A stretch of 64,000 bases of DNA from Echinicola marina (GCF_020463795.1 NZ_CP080025.1:2725501-2789500); one strand, 5' to 3'; shown: positions 17,201-26,681, counted from the first letter of the stretch. Program-made: numbers and translations. Notes: a model not told the origin generated them from the sequence alone.

Positions 17201-19327
17201 ATGGCAGGTGTTTTTGGGTTTGTAATGACCCTTTTGCTCAGTATAATGAACCTTGATCAAGATATAAACTTGATCAATTCAGAGAATGCCAAAATAAATA
17301 AAATTTATTATCAAGAGTTTTCTGAGCAAGATAACCCTGGAATTGATCAACTGGTTGGGAACACGCAGTTTAACCGAAGGGAGGGCTTTGCCCCTAATTT
17401 TGGTGTAAACAATGATGTGGTGTGGATTAAATTCTATGTTAAGAATCAGGGCGCTGGAATGGACCAATTTTTAGTTATAGATAATCCTTCTTTGGACGAA
17501 ATAGAGTATTATTTGTTTGAATCAGGGGATTTGGTCGATAAGGGTATAAAGGGAAGGGGATTTAGAGAGAAGAATAATGACCAATCTTCATCAGGTTATA
17601 TTCTTCCTTTACAGTTGGAAAGGGATTTAGAATATACGATCTACCTCAAAGTAAAGAGTTTTGAGAAGAAAGTGCTGCCGATGAAAATAATGCCGGAAAT
17701 TGAAGTTTTAAAAGAAGTAAAGAGGGAGGATGTGTATTTTGGCGTTTTTTCTGGGATTTTTATTGGCCTGCTATTTTATAATTTATTCCTTTATTTTTCA
17801 TTAAGGGATAGGGCTTATCTTTTGTATGTGTTTCATACTGTATTTGTGTGGTTGGCTCAATCATCCATAATGGGATATACCCAAGAGATACTATGGCCTG
17901 AATGGGATTGGATTCATTCCAGGGCAAATATGTTTTTTTCATCAGCTGTAAGTATTGTAGGGATACTTTTTCTCAAAGAGTTTCTTAATACAAAAAAGTT
18001 TGTACCCAGGCTAGACCGTGGTTTGAGGGTGTTTTTCCTGATATATCCTCTTATAGTGCTTTTGGCTATCCTAGGGCATCAAACATTGAGTTATAATGTG
18101 CTGATTTTTACCCAGTCTATAATTGTTTGGTATATTATGCTGATAGGTATTCAGGTCAATAGAGAAGGTTACAGACCCGCAAGGTATTATTTGTTGGCAT
18201 GGTCATTCTTTATGTTGGGGATTTTTCTTTTTGTAATCCGAGATATGGGGCTGATCCCATACAATATGTTTTCTGCTTATGTTATGCCTGTAGGTTCAGT
18301 ATTGGAAGTGATTTTACTTTCTTTGGCATTGGCAGATAAAATCAACGTGCTTAAAGTTGAAAAAGAAGAGGAACAGCAGAAAACCCTTAATGCTATAAAA
18401 GAAAATGAAAGGTTAATCAGAGAACAGAATGTTATTTTGGAGGAAAAGGTTAAATTGAGGACTGAGGAGTTAGAAAAAACGCTGAATAATCTTCAAAATA
18501 CACAAACCCAATTGGTCAATCAGGAAAAAATGGCTTCATTGGGACAGTTGACTGCAGGAATTGCACATGAGATCAATAATCCGATCAATTTTGTCAGTTC
18601 TAATGTATCTCCATTGAAAAGGGATATCAAGGACATCCTTGAGATTGTGGATGCTTACAGGGAAAAAGGTAGTTCAGAGTTTTCCAAGAAAACCCTTGAG
18701 GAATTGCAAGAACTTGAGGAAGATCTTGAATATGATTATTTAATAGAGGAAATAGGTTTATTGTTAAAGGGGATGGAAGATGGAGCAAAGAGAACCGTTG
18801 AAATTGTCAAAGGCTTAAGGTTGTTCTCTAGGGTAGATGAACAAGATGTGAAGAAGGTGGATTTGCATGATGGTATCAACAGTACTTTGGTGTTATTGAA
18901 CAGTACCATGGGGAAAATCGAAGTGAAAAAAGAATATGGCAATATACCCATGGTAGAATGTTTGGCTGGTAAGATCAACCAGGTATTCATGAATATAATA
19001 AGCAATGCGATTCAGGCTTTGGGAGAGCAAGGGAGTGAAAACCCCTCTCCTGAGATTTTAATAAAAACAATGTCCCAAAATGGGGAGGTGATTTTGGAAA
19101 TAGGAGACAATGGTCCTGGTATGCCGGAACATGTTCGAGAGAGAATTTTTGAACCCTTTTTTACAACTAAGGCAGTAGGGAAAGGTACCGGTTTGGGCTT
19201 GTCTATTGTTTATAAGATAATCGAAAACCACCAAGGTAGATTAGATGTGCATACGTCTCCTGGGGAAGGAACTAAGTTTGTGATCAAGTTACCTGTATAT
19301 CAAAAACAACCTAACAATGAGCAGTAA
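17201..19327 (+). CDS. 7TMR-DISM sensor histidine kinase
   Basis: 708 residues. A signal-anchor stretch (about 1-17) precedes an extracytoplasmic 7TMR-DISMED2-like sensor domain (about 30-165, with [11 protein letters not shown] and [17 protein letters not shown]). Next come seven predicted membrane helices (about 177-385), a coiled coil (385-440), and the dimerisation/phosphoacceptor domain with His456 in [10 protein letters not shown]. The HATPase has N ([11 protein letters not shown]), G1 ([10 protein letters not shown]) and G2 ([11 protein letters not shown]) boxes. DISMED2 domains resemble carbohydrate-binding sandwiches and are thought to bind small ligands. The gene starts 11 bases after the acyltransferase and overlaps the next by 11 bases, so it probably passes phosphate to that gene's receiver. 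Confidence 0.95.
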   Translation: MAGVFGFVMTLLLSIMNLDQDINLINSENAKINKIYYQEFSEQDNPGIDQLVGNTQFNRREGFAPNFGVNNDVVWIKFYVKNQGAGMDQFLVIDNPSLDEIEYYLFESGDLVDKGIKGRGFREKNNDQSSSGYILPLQLERDLEYTIYLKVKSFEKKVLPMKIMPEIEVLKEVKREDVYFGVFSGIFIGLLFYNLFLYFSLRDRAYLLYVFHTVFVWLAQSSIMGYTQEILWPEWDWIHSRANMFFSSAVSIVGILFLKEFLNTKKFVPRLDRGLRVFFLIYPLIVLLAILGHQTLSYNVLIFTQSIIVWYIMLIGIQVNREGYRPARYYLLAWSFFMLGIFLFVIRDMGLIPYNMFSAYVMPVGSVLEVILLSLALADKINVLKVEKEEEQQKTLNAIKENERLIREQNVILEEKVKLRTEELEKTLNNLQNTQTQLVNQEKMASLGQLTAGIAHEINNPINFVSSNVSPLKRDIKDILEIVDAYREKGSSEFSKKTLEELQELEEDLEYDYLIEEIGLLLKGMEDGAKRTVEIVKGLRLFSRVDEQDVKKVDLHDGINSTLVLLNSTMGKIEVKKEYGNIPMVECLAGKINQVFMNIISNAIQALGEQGSENPSPEILIKTMSQNGEVILEIGDNGPGMPEHVRERIFEPFFTTKAVGKGTGLGLSIVYKIIENHQGRLDVHTSPGEGTKFVIKLPVYQKQPNNEQ

Positions 19328-20399
19328 AATTCATGTTTTATATTTGGATGATGAGGATAATAATTTACACTCTTTTAAAGCCAGCTTAAGAAGAGATTTT
19401 AAAATTTTTACAGCGCTGAATGCAGAAGAAGGTTTAGAACTGGCGCAGAATAATGAAGTTCATGTTGTTATTGCTGACCAGAGAATGCCAGGGATGACTG
19501 GGGTGGAATTTTTTGAGAAATTGGTAAAAATTAAGCCAGACCCAATACGGATTTTACTGACAGGCTACTCAGATATAGCCAGCGTAATAGATGCCATTAA
19601 TAAAGGAGAGGTATATAGGTTTATCGACAAACCGTGGAATATTGAACAAATTAAAAATGCCATCAAAACTGCCGCAGATATCTACTTCACCAGGAAGGAA
19701 CTCAAGGAGAAGAATCAGCGATTGAAGAAAATGCATTCAGAGATGAACCAGTTTGTGTATAGTTTGTCCCACGAACTTAGAGGGCCTCTGATGAGCATTT
19801 CGGGTGTTTCCAAATTGGCTAAAATGGAATGCGCTGATCAACGTATATTAGAGTATTTTGAAATGATCGATTCGGCTACTTTTAAGTTGGACGATTTTAT
19901 TTACAAAATGCTCGACTTTTACCGTTCCACTAAAATCGACAATGTAATAACATCTATAGATTTCAATGAATTGTTGGAACAGCAGTGCGAAGCTTATAAC
20001 AATAAATGGGATCTCAGTGATATCCAACTGGAAATAAATATACAACAAGAGGAGGAGTTTGAATCAGATGAGGCAAAACTTCGGGTGATCTTCAATAATC
20101 TTTTTAGCAATGCCTTTAAATTCCAGCAGGAGGGTAATCCTGATAAATTTATTAAGGTGGACGTGCAGGTTCAAGATGGAAAGGCTATCATAGAGGTGGC
20201 TGATAATGGCATCGGTATAGATGAGAAGTACCAAAGTGAAGTATTTGAATTATTTCACAGGGCTACACAGAAAAATGTGGGAGCAGGGATAGGTTTATAT
20301 ATGGTAAAGGAGTCTGTAGAACAGCTGAAGGGGGATATAGAATTGAATTCTGCGGTAGGAGGAGGGACTTCCTTCAAAATCACCATTCCTTCTTTATAG
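19317..20399 (+). CDS. Receiver - histidine kinase hybrid
   Basis: 360 residues. The N-terminal receiver (about 5-125) has the acidic pair Asp11/Asp12, phospho-acceptor Asp54 in IADQRMPG, LLTGYSD and FIDKPW. A linker helix (about 125-145) leads to a HisKA domain with His152 in SLSHELRGPL and an HATPase with NNLFSNAFKF and ADNGIGIDEKY. It is soluble. With the receiver first, the upstream membrane kinase can phosphorylate it, and it may then phosphorylate a further regulator such as the lone receiver at 13515-13988. It is the last gene of the operon and is followed by a strong bidirectional terminator. Confidence 0.93.
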   Translation: MSSKIHVLYLDDEDNNLHSFKASLRRDFKIFTALNAEEGLELAQNNEVHVVIADQRMPGMTGVEFFEKLVKIKPDPIRILLTGYSDIASVIDAINKGEVYRFIDKPWNIEQIKNAIKTAADIYFTRKELKEKNQRLKKMHSEMNQFVYSLSHELRGPLMSISGVSKLAKMECADQRILEYFEMIDSATFKLDDFIYKMLDFYRSTKIDNVITSIDFNELLEQQCEAYNNKWDLSDIQLEINIQQEEEFESDEAKLRVIFNNLFSNAFKFQQEGNPDKFIKVDVQVQDGKAIIEVADNGIGIDEKYQSEVFELFHRATQKNVGAGIGLYMVKESVEQLKGDIELNSAVGGGTSFKITIPSL

Positions 20400-20422
20400 C
20401 AAAAGGAAAAAAGAAGGATAGT

Positions 20423-20458
20423 AAAAAAGGAGCTCACCATATGGTGAACTCCTTTTTT
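20423..20458. terminator. Bidirectional terminator
   Basis: A 16-bp inverted repeat with one mismatch (AAAAAAGGAGCTCACC / GGTGAACTCCTTTTTT) and a 4-base loop lies between the convergent ends of the receiver-kinase gene and the SIMPL gene. It has U-rich tails in both directions. Confidence 0.9.
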
Positions 20459-20461
20459 ACA

Positions 20462-21178
20462 TTATTCAGAGAAATAGAACATGACCAGCACTTCGTCAGT
20501 GAGCTTCTGTTCTTCTGGAGAGAATGTCGGCGGTGCCGAATCAGCTCCCCTCATCTGTACTTTCATATATTCCATTTGTACAGGCCTAGGCGGAAAGCTT
20601 TGTTGTCCGCTGTAGTCTATTTTGAAAACTTTTATGTTTTTCAGGTCCATGGTGGCTGCAATTAATTCAGCTTTTTGCTTTGCGTCTTTTAAGGCATTCG
20701 TCAAAAGTTCATTTTCATATTTTTTTTGCATTTCCTCTGAAACCGAAAAAGAAACCTGAAACATTATTTCTTCACTTTTGTTCAGCCTATCCACCAAAGA
20801 TACCAGGTCTTTCTCTGGGTCATCAAGCTCAATTTTTATGTTCTGGGAAGCAACATATCCACTGTCTTTTGAAGTCCCTTGGCGATAAATCCTATTTTGA
20901 TTTATTCTATATTGGCTGGTTGTGAAATTGAAGTCAGAAAGTTGACCTGAATTGACCAGTTTTTCTATTTCGTTTGTTTTTTTATTCAAGGCAGCAGCTG
21001 CTTCGGAGGCATCCATGGCTATTTTTTCAATATTGATGGAAATGATTGCCTGATCGGGTTTGATGCTGATTTCACTTTTTCCGCTTACCTGAATGGTGTT
21101 GGAATTACTGATGTTTTGTGCTTGGCTAGCATAAAATCCAGTCAGTAAAACGGTAAATATTAGAAGTACTTTTTTCAT
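20462..21178 (-). CDS. SIMPL domain (DUF541) periplasmic protein
   Basis: 238 residues with a signal peptide (1-20, ends FYASQAQ). The mature part begins with the DUF541/SIMPL pattern IQVSGKSEISIKPDQAIISINIEK, then a helix (AAAALNKKTNEIEKLV), the RINQNRIYRQG segment and a long helix ALKDAKQKAELIAATMDL. SIMPL proteins (BP26/OMP28-like) form periplasmic rings. E. coli YggE is linked to oxidative-stress tolerance, but no enzyme activity is established. The gene stands alone, with its terminator shared with the convergent kinase operon. Confidence 0.92.
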   Translation of the reverse strand: MKKVLLIFTVLLTGFYASQAQNISNSNTIQVSGKSEISIKPDQAIISINIEKIAMDASEAAAALNKKTNEIEKLVNSGQLSDFNFTTSQYRINQNRIYRQGTSKDSGYVASQNIKIELDDPEKDLVSLVDRLNKSEEIMFQVSFSVSEEMQKKYENELLTNALKDAKQKAELIAATMDLKNIKVFKIDYSGQQSFPPRPVQMEYMKVQMRGADSAPPTFSPEEQKLTDEVLVMFYFSE

Positions 21179-21266
21179 GATATTTAAAAATGGTTATGTT
21201 AACTATACGGCAAAACATAGGCCATAATAACAGGGAGGGTGAAAAAAAAGTATCAAATTCTTTTTT

Positions 21267-21274
21267 TTACTTTG
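21267..21274 (+). promoter_or_regulatory. Probable -7 element for pyrophosphatase
   Basis: TTACTTTG, one base off TAnnTTTG, lies in a T-rich stretch. If used, transcription would begin near 21280, so the start codon must lie downstream, which supports the internal start chosen for ppa. Confidence 0.35.
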
Positions 21275-21342
21275 TTAACAAGCCAAATGGCAGTAATTTG
21301 CCGGCCGTTTCAGTCATTATGAATGTAAAAAATGTTTTTAAT

Positions 21343-21882
21343 ATGATTAATCCATGGCATGATGTTCAAATAGGAGAAGAAGCTCCAGAATACGTAATGG
21401 GCGTCATTGAAATCCCAAAAGGAAGTAAAGGAAAGTACGAATTGGAAAAAAAGACCGGGATGTTGATGCTGGATAGGGTGTTGTTTTCAGCTGTTCATTA
21501 TCCTGCTAATTATGGTTTTATTCCACAGACTTTTTGTGAGGATCATGATCCATTGGATATCTTGATCATTTCTCAGATTGATATTCCATCCATGACTTTG
21601 GTGAAGGCCAAAGTGATCGGTGTAATGAGAATGGTAGATGGTGGTGAGGCTGATGACAAGATCATTGCCGTAGCTGCAGATGACCAATCAGTGAATTATA
21701 TCAATGATATCGATGAGTTACCGCCGTACTTGATGAAAGAAACCCACCGTTTCTTTGAAGATTATAAGAAGTTGGAAAACAAGGAGGTGAAAGTAGAGGA
21801 TTTCCTTGGTAAGGAAGATGCGATGAGGATTATCCAAGAGAGTATAGATCTTTATGATAAGAACTTCAGAAATAAAAAATAG
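21343..21882 (+). CDS. ppa: Inorganic pyrophosphatase (family I)
   Basis: 179 residues from the ATG at 21343 (INPWHDVQIG), which gives the usual length; the ATG at 21319 would add eight residues and is possible. The frame is open back to 21190, but that part has no family similarity. It hydrolyses pyrophosphate to drive biosynthesis. Signature residues are all present: EIPKGSKGKYE, HYPANYGFIPQT, and the metal-binding DHDPLDILI with DGGEADDKIIAV. It is cytoplasmic. A strong terminator follows directly. Confidence 0.95.
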   Translation: MINPWHDVQIGEEAPEYVMGVIEIPKGSKGKYELEKKTGMLMLDRVLFSAVHYPANYGFIPQTFCEDHDPLDILIISQIDIPSMTLVKAKVIGVMRMVDGGEADDKIIAVAADDQSVNYINDIDELPPYLMKETHRFFEDYKKLENKEVKVEDFLGKEDAMRIIQESIDLYDKNFRNKK

Positions 21883-21914
21883 AAAAAGAGGCTGTTGGAA
21901 GACAGCCTCTTTTT
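21883..21914 (+). terminator. Terminator after ppa
   Basis: Perfect 13-bp stem AAAAAGAGGCTGT / ACAGCCTCTTTTT with a 6-base loop, starting immediately after the ppa stop codon, followed by a T-rich tail. Confidence 0.92.
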
Positions 21915-22015
21915 ATTTACATCCATAGGAGAGTACTGATAAACCAAACTTAGCGTAGTAAATGGCACATCAACGCTAATTTTTTTGTAATTTGCGGTTT
22001 GCAAAGAGAGCGTTT

Positions 22016-23161
22016 ATGTCGAAATTTGATCATATAAGACCTTATTATGATACTGAAGTCAACCAGGCTATTTTAAGCGTGGTGGATGATCCCATGATGA
22101 AGGCTATCATGGAGTTTACCTTTCCGGATATGGAAGAGGCAGAGTGGAAGAGTCAGCTGAGAAAGACCCATTCGATTAGGGATTTTCAGATAAACTTTAT
22201 ATATCCTGCCATTAAAATGGTGTTGAAGAAAAGTTCGGAAGGACTTAGCTATAGTGGGTTTGAGGGGTTGGATCAGCATACTGCCTATCTATTTATATCA
22301 AATCACAGGGATATTATTCTGGATACTTCATTGTTGAATTATACCCTTTATAATAATGGCTTAATGATGACTTCATCGGCTATCGGTGATAACCTGGTGA
22401 AGAAACCTTTTTTAATGGCCCTTTCTAGGCTTACCAGAAACTTTATGGTTCAAAGGGGATTGCCTGCCCGGGAGTTGCTGGAAAGTTCTAAATTGATGTC
22501 ACAATATATTCAGGAATTGTTGATGCATGAGAACCGTTCTGTATGGATTGCCCAGCGGGAAGGGAGGACCAAAGACGGTAATGATGCTACCCATAAAGGA
22601 GTGCTGAAGATGATTTCCATGGCCCGTGGAGAGGAGTCAGAAATGAATTATTTTAAAAAGCTACATATTGTGCCGGTATCAATTTCTTATGAATATGATC
22701 CTACTGACCTGTTGAAAATGCCGGAGTTGATGGCAAAGTCTAGGGCAGAAGTATATGTGAAAGGAAAAAATGAAGACTTTGTCACTGTGCTGAATGGTAT
22801 TATAGGCCAAAAGAAGCGTATTCATATTCATGTTGGTGATCCATTGGATGAGGAAATCGACCAAATAATGACAGAGGTTGAATCAGCCAATAAGCAGTTT
22901 CAGGCCTTGTGTAATGTGATAGATCAAAAAATCATCTCTAACTTTAAATTATGGCCTACCAATTTTATAGCCCATGATATCTTGCATAATAGCGAGCAAT
23001 ATAGAGATGAATATTCTATAGAAGAAAAGGAAGCCTTTGAAGAGCGATTTAAGAAAGGGGTAGACCAAAGTGACGAGGTGGCGATGAAGAACTTCTTGGC
23101 CATGTATGCCAATCCAGTGACTAATCAAGAAGTGTTAAAAGTAAGTGATAGGGAGGTTTGA
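22016..23161 (+). CDS. Phospholipid/glycerol acyltransferase
   Basis: 381 residues from the ATG at 22016; an upstream in-frame ATG at 21992 would add eight residues, but the sequence just ahead of 22016 looks like promoter and leader. PlsC-type fold: the acyltransferase block reads LFISNHRDIILDTSLLN, then a GLPARELLESSK stretch and the substrate block WIAQREGRTKDGND. The His and Asp of the usual HX4D motif are here five residues apart (H-R-D-I-I-L-D), which I believe is normal for this Bacteroidota subfamily. It probably acylates a lysophospholipid or related glycerol phosphate at the inner membrane. The exact substrate is unknown. Confidence 0.85.
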   Translation: MSKFDHIRPYYDTEVNQAILSVVDDPMMKAIMEFTFPDMEEAEWKSQLRKTHSIRDFQINFIYPAIKMVLKKSSEGLSYSGFEGLDQHTAYLFISNHRDIILDTSLLNYTLYNNGLMMTSSAIGDNLVKKPFLMALSRLTRNFMVQRGLPARELLESSKLMSQYIQELLMHENRSVWIAQREGRTKDGNDATHKGVLKMISMARGEESEMNYFKKLHIVPVSISYEYDPTDLLKMPELMAKSRAEVYVKGKNEDFVTVLNGIIGQKKRIHIHVGDPLDEEIDQIMTEVESANKQFQALCNVIDQKIISNFKLWPTNFIAHDILHNSEQYRDEYSIEEKEAFEERFKKGVDQSDEVAMKNFLAMYANPVTNQEVLKVSDREV

Positions 23162-23172
23162 AAAATCTCCCT
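23150..23172 (+). terminator. Weak hairpin at the acyltransferase 3' end
   Basis: A 6-bp stem AGGGAG / CTCCCT with the acyltransferase stop codon in the loop, followed by TTATTTTT. It sits in the 10-base gap between convergent genes and could end the plus-strand transcript. Confidence 0.5.
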
Positions 23173-26135
23173 TATTTTTCCTCAGAGGCATTCCAGTAGG
23201 GCAGTCGGCTACATGAACTGACTTCAAGGGTATGGAAATTGAATTCTTCGGTGACTTTACCTTCGAGCAGATAAATCCCCCTGCCTGTCAAAGGAGATTT
23301 TTTTACAATTGGTGGAAAATGTACAGTGTCTATCCAGTAACCTTCTCTGTCTAGAAATGTTCCGAAGTTCATGGTTTCTCCTTTGATCGTACGTGTGTAT
23401 TTTATGGCTACCAAATAGCCCAGTACTTGTATATGTTTACCTGCATAGGATGCTATATTCTTGGCTTTGATGCTGGGTGGGTGATTTTCTTTGAGTAGAA
23501 AGAAAGGGTCCTCCAGAGGGAATTCAAGAATTTCCAATTGATCCAGAATGTCTTGTCTGGTGTCATTGGCTTCTAGTTTTGGGATTTTGATTTCTTTAAA
23601 AACCAGCTGTTTGAATAAGTGCTGATGGACACTACCGTTTTTTTGCTTATTCAGTAAAAAATGAGCTTCCCAAAGCAGTGCTTGCTTGCTTTTGTCCACA
23701 AACCGGAAAGCATCTATTCTGATCAAAATAAGCAGTTGTTCCAGATTGATGGGAATCCTTGAAATAAAGTCTTTTAGGTCAATGAAATCACCTTCCAGCT
23801 TTCGGTTTTTCAGGATATTATGGCAGACTTCTTTTTGAAGGTATTTCAGGTGGATGAAGCCCAAATAGACAGTGTTCCCCTTAATACGGGTAAGTTGATC
23901 GCTTTCATTGATATGGGGGAGTTGCACATTTGCTCCTGTGGACATTAATTCGCGGATATAAAATTCAGTTTTATAGAATCCTCCAAAATTATTGATAACG
24001 CCCACCATAAATTCCTTGGGAAAATGAGCTTTTAGGTAAAGGCTTTGGTAGCTTTCTACGGCAAAGGAGGCGGAATGTCCCTTGGCAAAAGAATATCCGG
24101 CAAAGCTTTCTACTTGGTGCCAAATCTCGCTGGTGACAATGCGCTCACGTCCCTTTTCAAGTGATTTTTTGAAAAAGCTGTCTTTTACGCGTTGAAATTC
24201 TTCTTTTGACCTGAATTTTCCACTCATTCCCCTACGGAGGACATCGGCTTCATCAAAGGAGAGCCCCGCAAAATGGTGGGCAACTTTGATGACGTCTTCT
24301 TGGTAAACCATAATGCCATAGGTTTCTGGCATAAGTTCATAAAGTATGGGATGGGACCGGGACTTTCTCAGGCTGGGGTTTCTGTGTCTAAGTATATATT
24401 CTCTCATCATGCCTGACCGGGCCACACCGGGTCTGATAATGGAGCTGGCAGCGACCAATCCAAGGTATTCATCCACTTCTAGTTTGGCCAGTAGCATGCG
24501 CATGGCGGGGGATTCTACATAAAAGGCACCTATTGTATGTCCCTTTCTCAGTAGGTCTTTGATTTTTTTATCCTGTTTGAAAGTGGTCATTTGGTGAATA
24601 TCCACCACGATGCCTTGATTTTCCTGAATGATATCCAGGCTGTCCCGGATATGTCCCAGTCCCCTTTGACTTAATATGTCGAATTTGGCAAATCCTATTT
24701 CCTCTGCAATATGCATGTCAAAATGGGTGATGGGAAAACCTTTTGGAGGGAGATCAGTCGCCGTATAGTAATGTATGGGATGTTCGGAGATGAGTATGCC
24801 ACCCGCATGAATGCTCAAATGGTTGGGCATGCCGTGGATCAATTGGCTGTATTTTAATACCAGCTTGCCAATGCTGTCTGGAAAGTAATTTACAGGTTTG
24901 GCCATATAATTGATGAGAGCCTCTATATCTGTTTTGGGTAGTCCGAAAACTTTACCCAATTCTCGAATGGCAGAATTGACCTGAAAGGTATTGTGTGTGG
25001 CCAATAGGCTTACATGTTCACGTCTTTTAGTGTTGTACTTTTCGAAAATGTATTGAATGATTTGGTCCCTGTCCTTCCAAGAAAAGTCAATGTCAAAATC
25101 TGGGGGTGAAGATCTGTGCAGGTTGATGAACCTTTCAAAATAGAGGTCTAACTCAATAGGGTCCACATCAGTGATAAAAAGGCAATAGGCCACTATACTA
25201 TTTGCGCCACTTCCTCTGCCAACATAGTAAAATCCCCTCTTTCGAGCATAGGAAACGATGTCGTAGTTGATCAGGAAATAGGAGACAAATTCCTTTTTTT
25301 TAATGATGTTCAATTCTTTCTCAATCCGTTCTGTTTGGTCTTGGGACAGGTTAAGTCCATAGCGGAGTCTAGCGCCTTTATAGCTTTCTTCCCTCAGGGT
25401 TTGAAAGTCCTTTTCCTCATTTCCGAAAATTCTTTGTTTGTTTTTTACGGCTTGGTAATCATGGAAGAAGTCGCAGGAATTCAGGAGTTTTTGGGTGTTT
25501 TGGAGTAGCCAGTATTGTGCGTCGCATCGTTCTGCAAGCTCTCCAATGCTGTAAAACTGATCTGAAATATCCCCTTGTTCTTTCTCGGGAAGTTTGCTGA
25601 GCAATATGTTGAGGTCTATGCAGCGTAATAGTCGGTGGATATTAAAAGAACGTTGGGAATAAAAAGTTACGGGCTGGAGGAGTACCCATTGATCTTTATG
25701 TTTGGCCCAAGGGGATCGGAGTGCTTTTTTGATTTGATTAGGGTGGATTCCTAGGTATTCATTTTTATCAAGGTTTTGTATTGTACAAGGGAATGGGTAA
25801 ATGATGGCCGCATTTTGCCATTGGGGAGCCCTGTCTGGGAAGGGAGTCTTTTTTCTTTTGTACAAAGAAAGGTGATGGTTCATCTCATAAAATCCATGGT
25901 GATTTTTGGCTAAGCCAATATATTTTTGCTCGATGCCGTTTCTGAAATCAATCCCTATTACAGGTTTTATGCCTGCTTGGGAGGCTGTCTTGAGAAAGTC
26001 ATAAACCCCAGCGGTACAATTGATGTCTGTCAGTGCCATGGTCTTGGCCCCCTTAGTCTTGGCTTGGTCAACTAACTCTTTTACGGACATGGTGCCGTAT
26101 TTGAAACTAAAATAGGAATGGCAATTAATGAACAT
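23172..26135 (-). CDS. Short DnaE-type DNA polymerase III alpha subunit (second polymerase)
   Basis: 987 residues, shorter than a replicative DnaE (about 1150-1200). The N-terminal PHP domain begins FINCHSYFSFKYGTMS and contains ALTDINCTAG. The polymerase active site has the aspartates D346, D348 and D350 in PPDFDIDF. Finger and thumb regions follow, with SIHAGGILISEHP and RRGMSGKFRSKEEF, and the C-terminal OB domain (about 890-980) has GKHIQVLGYLVAIKYTRTIKGE. This fits the DnaE2-like translesion polymerases of Bacteroidota, often encoded beside ImuA/ImuB-type genes; none is adjacent here. It probably serves damage-induced synthesis. Whether the PHP nuclease is active cannot be judged by eye. 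Confidence 0.9.
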   Translation of the reverse strand: MFINCHSYFSFKYGTMSVKELVDQAKTKGAKTMALTDINCTAGVYDFLKTASQAGIKPVIGIDFRNGIEQKYIGLAKNHHGFYEMNHHLSLYKRKKTPFPDRAPQWQNAAIIYPFPCTIQNLDKNEYLGIHPNQIKKALRSPWAKHKDQWVLLQPVTFYSQRSFNIHRLLRCIDLNILLSKLPEKEQGDISDQFYSIGELAERCDAQYWLLQNTQKLLNSCDFFHDYQAVKNKQRIFGNEEKDFQTLREESYKGARLRYGLNLSQDQTERIEKELNIIKKKEFVSYFLINYDIVSYARKRGFYYVGRGSGANSIVAYCLFITDVDPIELDLYFERFINLHRSSPPDFDIDFSWKDRDQIIQYIFEKYNTKRREHVSLLATHNTFQVNSAIRELGKVFGLPKTDIEALINYMAKPVNYFPDSIGKLVLKYSQLIHGMPNHLSIHAGGILISEHPIHYYTATDLPPKGFPITHFDMHIAEEIGFAKFDILSQRGLGHIRDSLDIIQENQGIVVDIHQMTTFKQDKKIKDLLRKGHTIGAFYVESPAMRMLLAKLEVDEYLGLVAASSIIRPGVARSGMMREYILRHRNPSLRKSRSHPILYELMPETYGIMVYQEDVIKVAHHFAGLSFDEADVLRRGMSGKFRSKEEFQRVKDSFFKKSLEKGRERIVTSEIWHQVESFAGYSFAKGHSASFAVESYQSLYLKAHFPKEFMVGVINNFGGFYKTEFYIRELMSTGANVQLPHINESDQLTRIKGNTVYLGFIHLKYLQKEVCHNILKNRKLEGDFIDLKDFISRIPINLEQLLILIRIDAFRFVDKSKQALLWEAHFLLNKQKNGSVHQHLFKQLVFKEIKIPKLEANDTRQDILDQLEILEFPLEDPFFLLKENHPPSIKAKNIASYAGKHIQVLGYLVAIKYTRTIKGETMNFGTFLDREGYWIDTVHFPPIVKKSPLTGRGIYLLEGKVTEEFNFHTLEVSSCSRLPYWNASEEK

Positions 26136-26276
26136 GGCTGAAAGAGATTGCCTGTAGTTATTTGTAAATATAGTTGTTTATTTTGTAAACTTATTGATGT
26201 TTGTTTTAGGAACATTAGTTTACTTGGAATCTTTCTGTTTTAAGTAGGTCTTGTACCATTTGGTGGCTTTTTATGT

Positions 26277-26284
26277 TATCTTTG
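26277..26284 (+). promoter_or_regulatory. -7 element for the DUF983 gene
   Basis: TATCTTTG, a perfect TAnnTTTG match, ends 22 bases before the ATG at 26307. Confidence 0.5.
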
Positions 26285-26306
26285 TGCAGGAAAAAAATAA
26301 TTATTC

Positions 26307-26681
26307 ATGAAAAGTGCAGGCGCAGCTATTCTAGAGGGGAAGTGCCCTAAGTGTCGAAAAGGCAATATATTCCCAGTTTCTATTGTAAGTTTTAAGAAGT
26401 TGTCAGCAGTAAATCATAATTGTCCGAATTGTGGTGCTGTACTGGAACCTGAGCCTGATTTTTATTATGGAGCCATGTATGTGAGTTATGCCCTTTCGGT
26501 GGCTTTGGTGATCAATGTGATGATCATTTTGAATTTTGTTTTTGGAGATCCAGATGTTTGGGTTTATATCGTTTCAGTGGCTGGTGCTAATTTATTACTG
26601 TTGCCGATTATGTTGCGCTATTCAAAGGTATTGTATTTATATGCCGCTGGAAAATTGAAATATGATCCTAATTCCAAGTGA
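26307..26681 (+). CDS. DUF983 membrane protein
   Basis: 124 residues. Two CxxC pairs, CPKCRKGNIF (about 14-17) and CPNC (about 38-41), form a rubredoxin-like zinc knuckle at the N-terminus. EPEPDFYYGAMYVSYALSVALV then opens the first of two membrane helices (about 52-75 and 85-107). This matches DUF983, a small membrane family with a zinc ribbon whose function is unknown. It stands alone between a polymerase gene on the other strand and a 476-base gap. Confidence 0.9.
   Translation: MKSAGAAILEGKCPKCRKGNIFPVSIVSFKKLSAVNHNCPNCGAVLEPEPDFYYGAMYVSYALSVALVINVMIILNFVFGDPDVWVYIVSVAGANLLLLPIMLRYSKVLYLYAAGKLKYDPNSK

Noticed and set aside
21190-21342. Upstream extension of the pyrophosphatase frame
   Set aside because: The added residues do not resemble family members, and the likely -7 element at 21267-21274 lies inside it.
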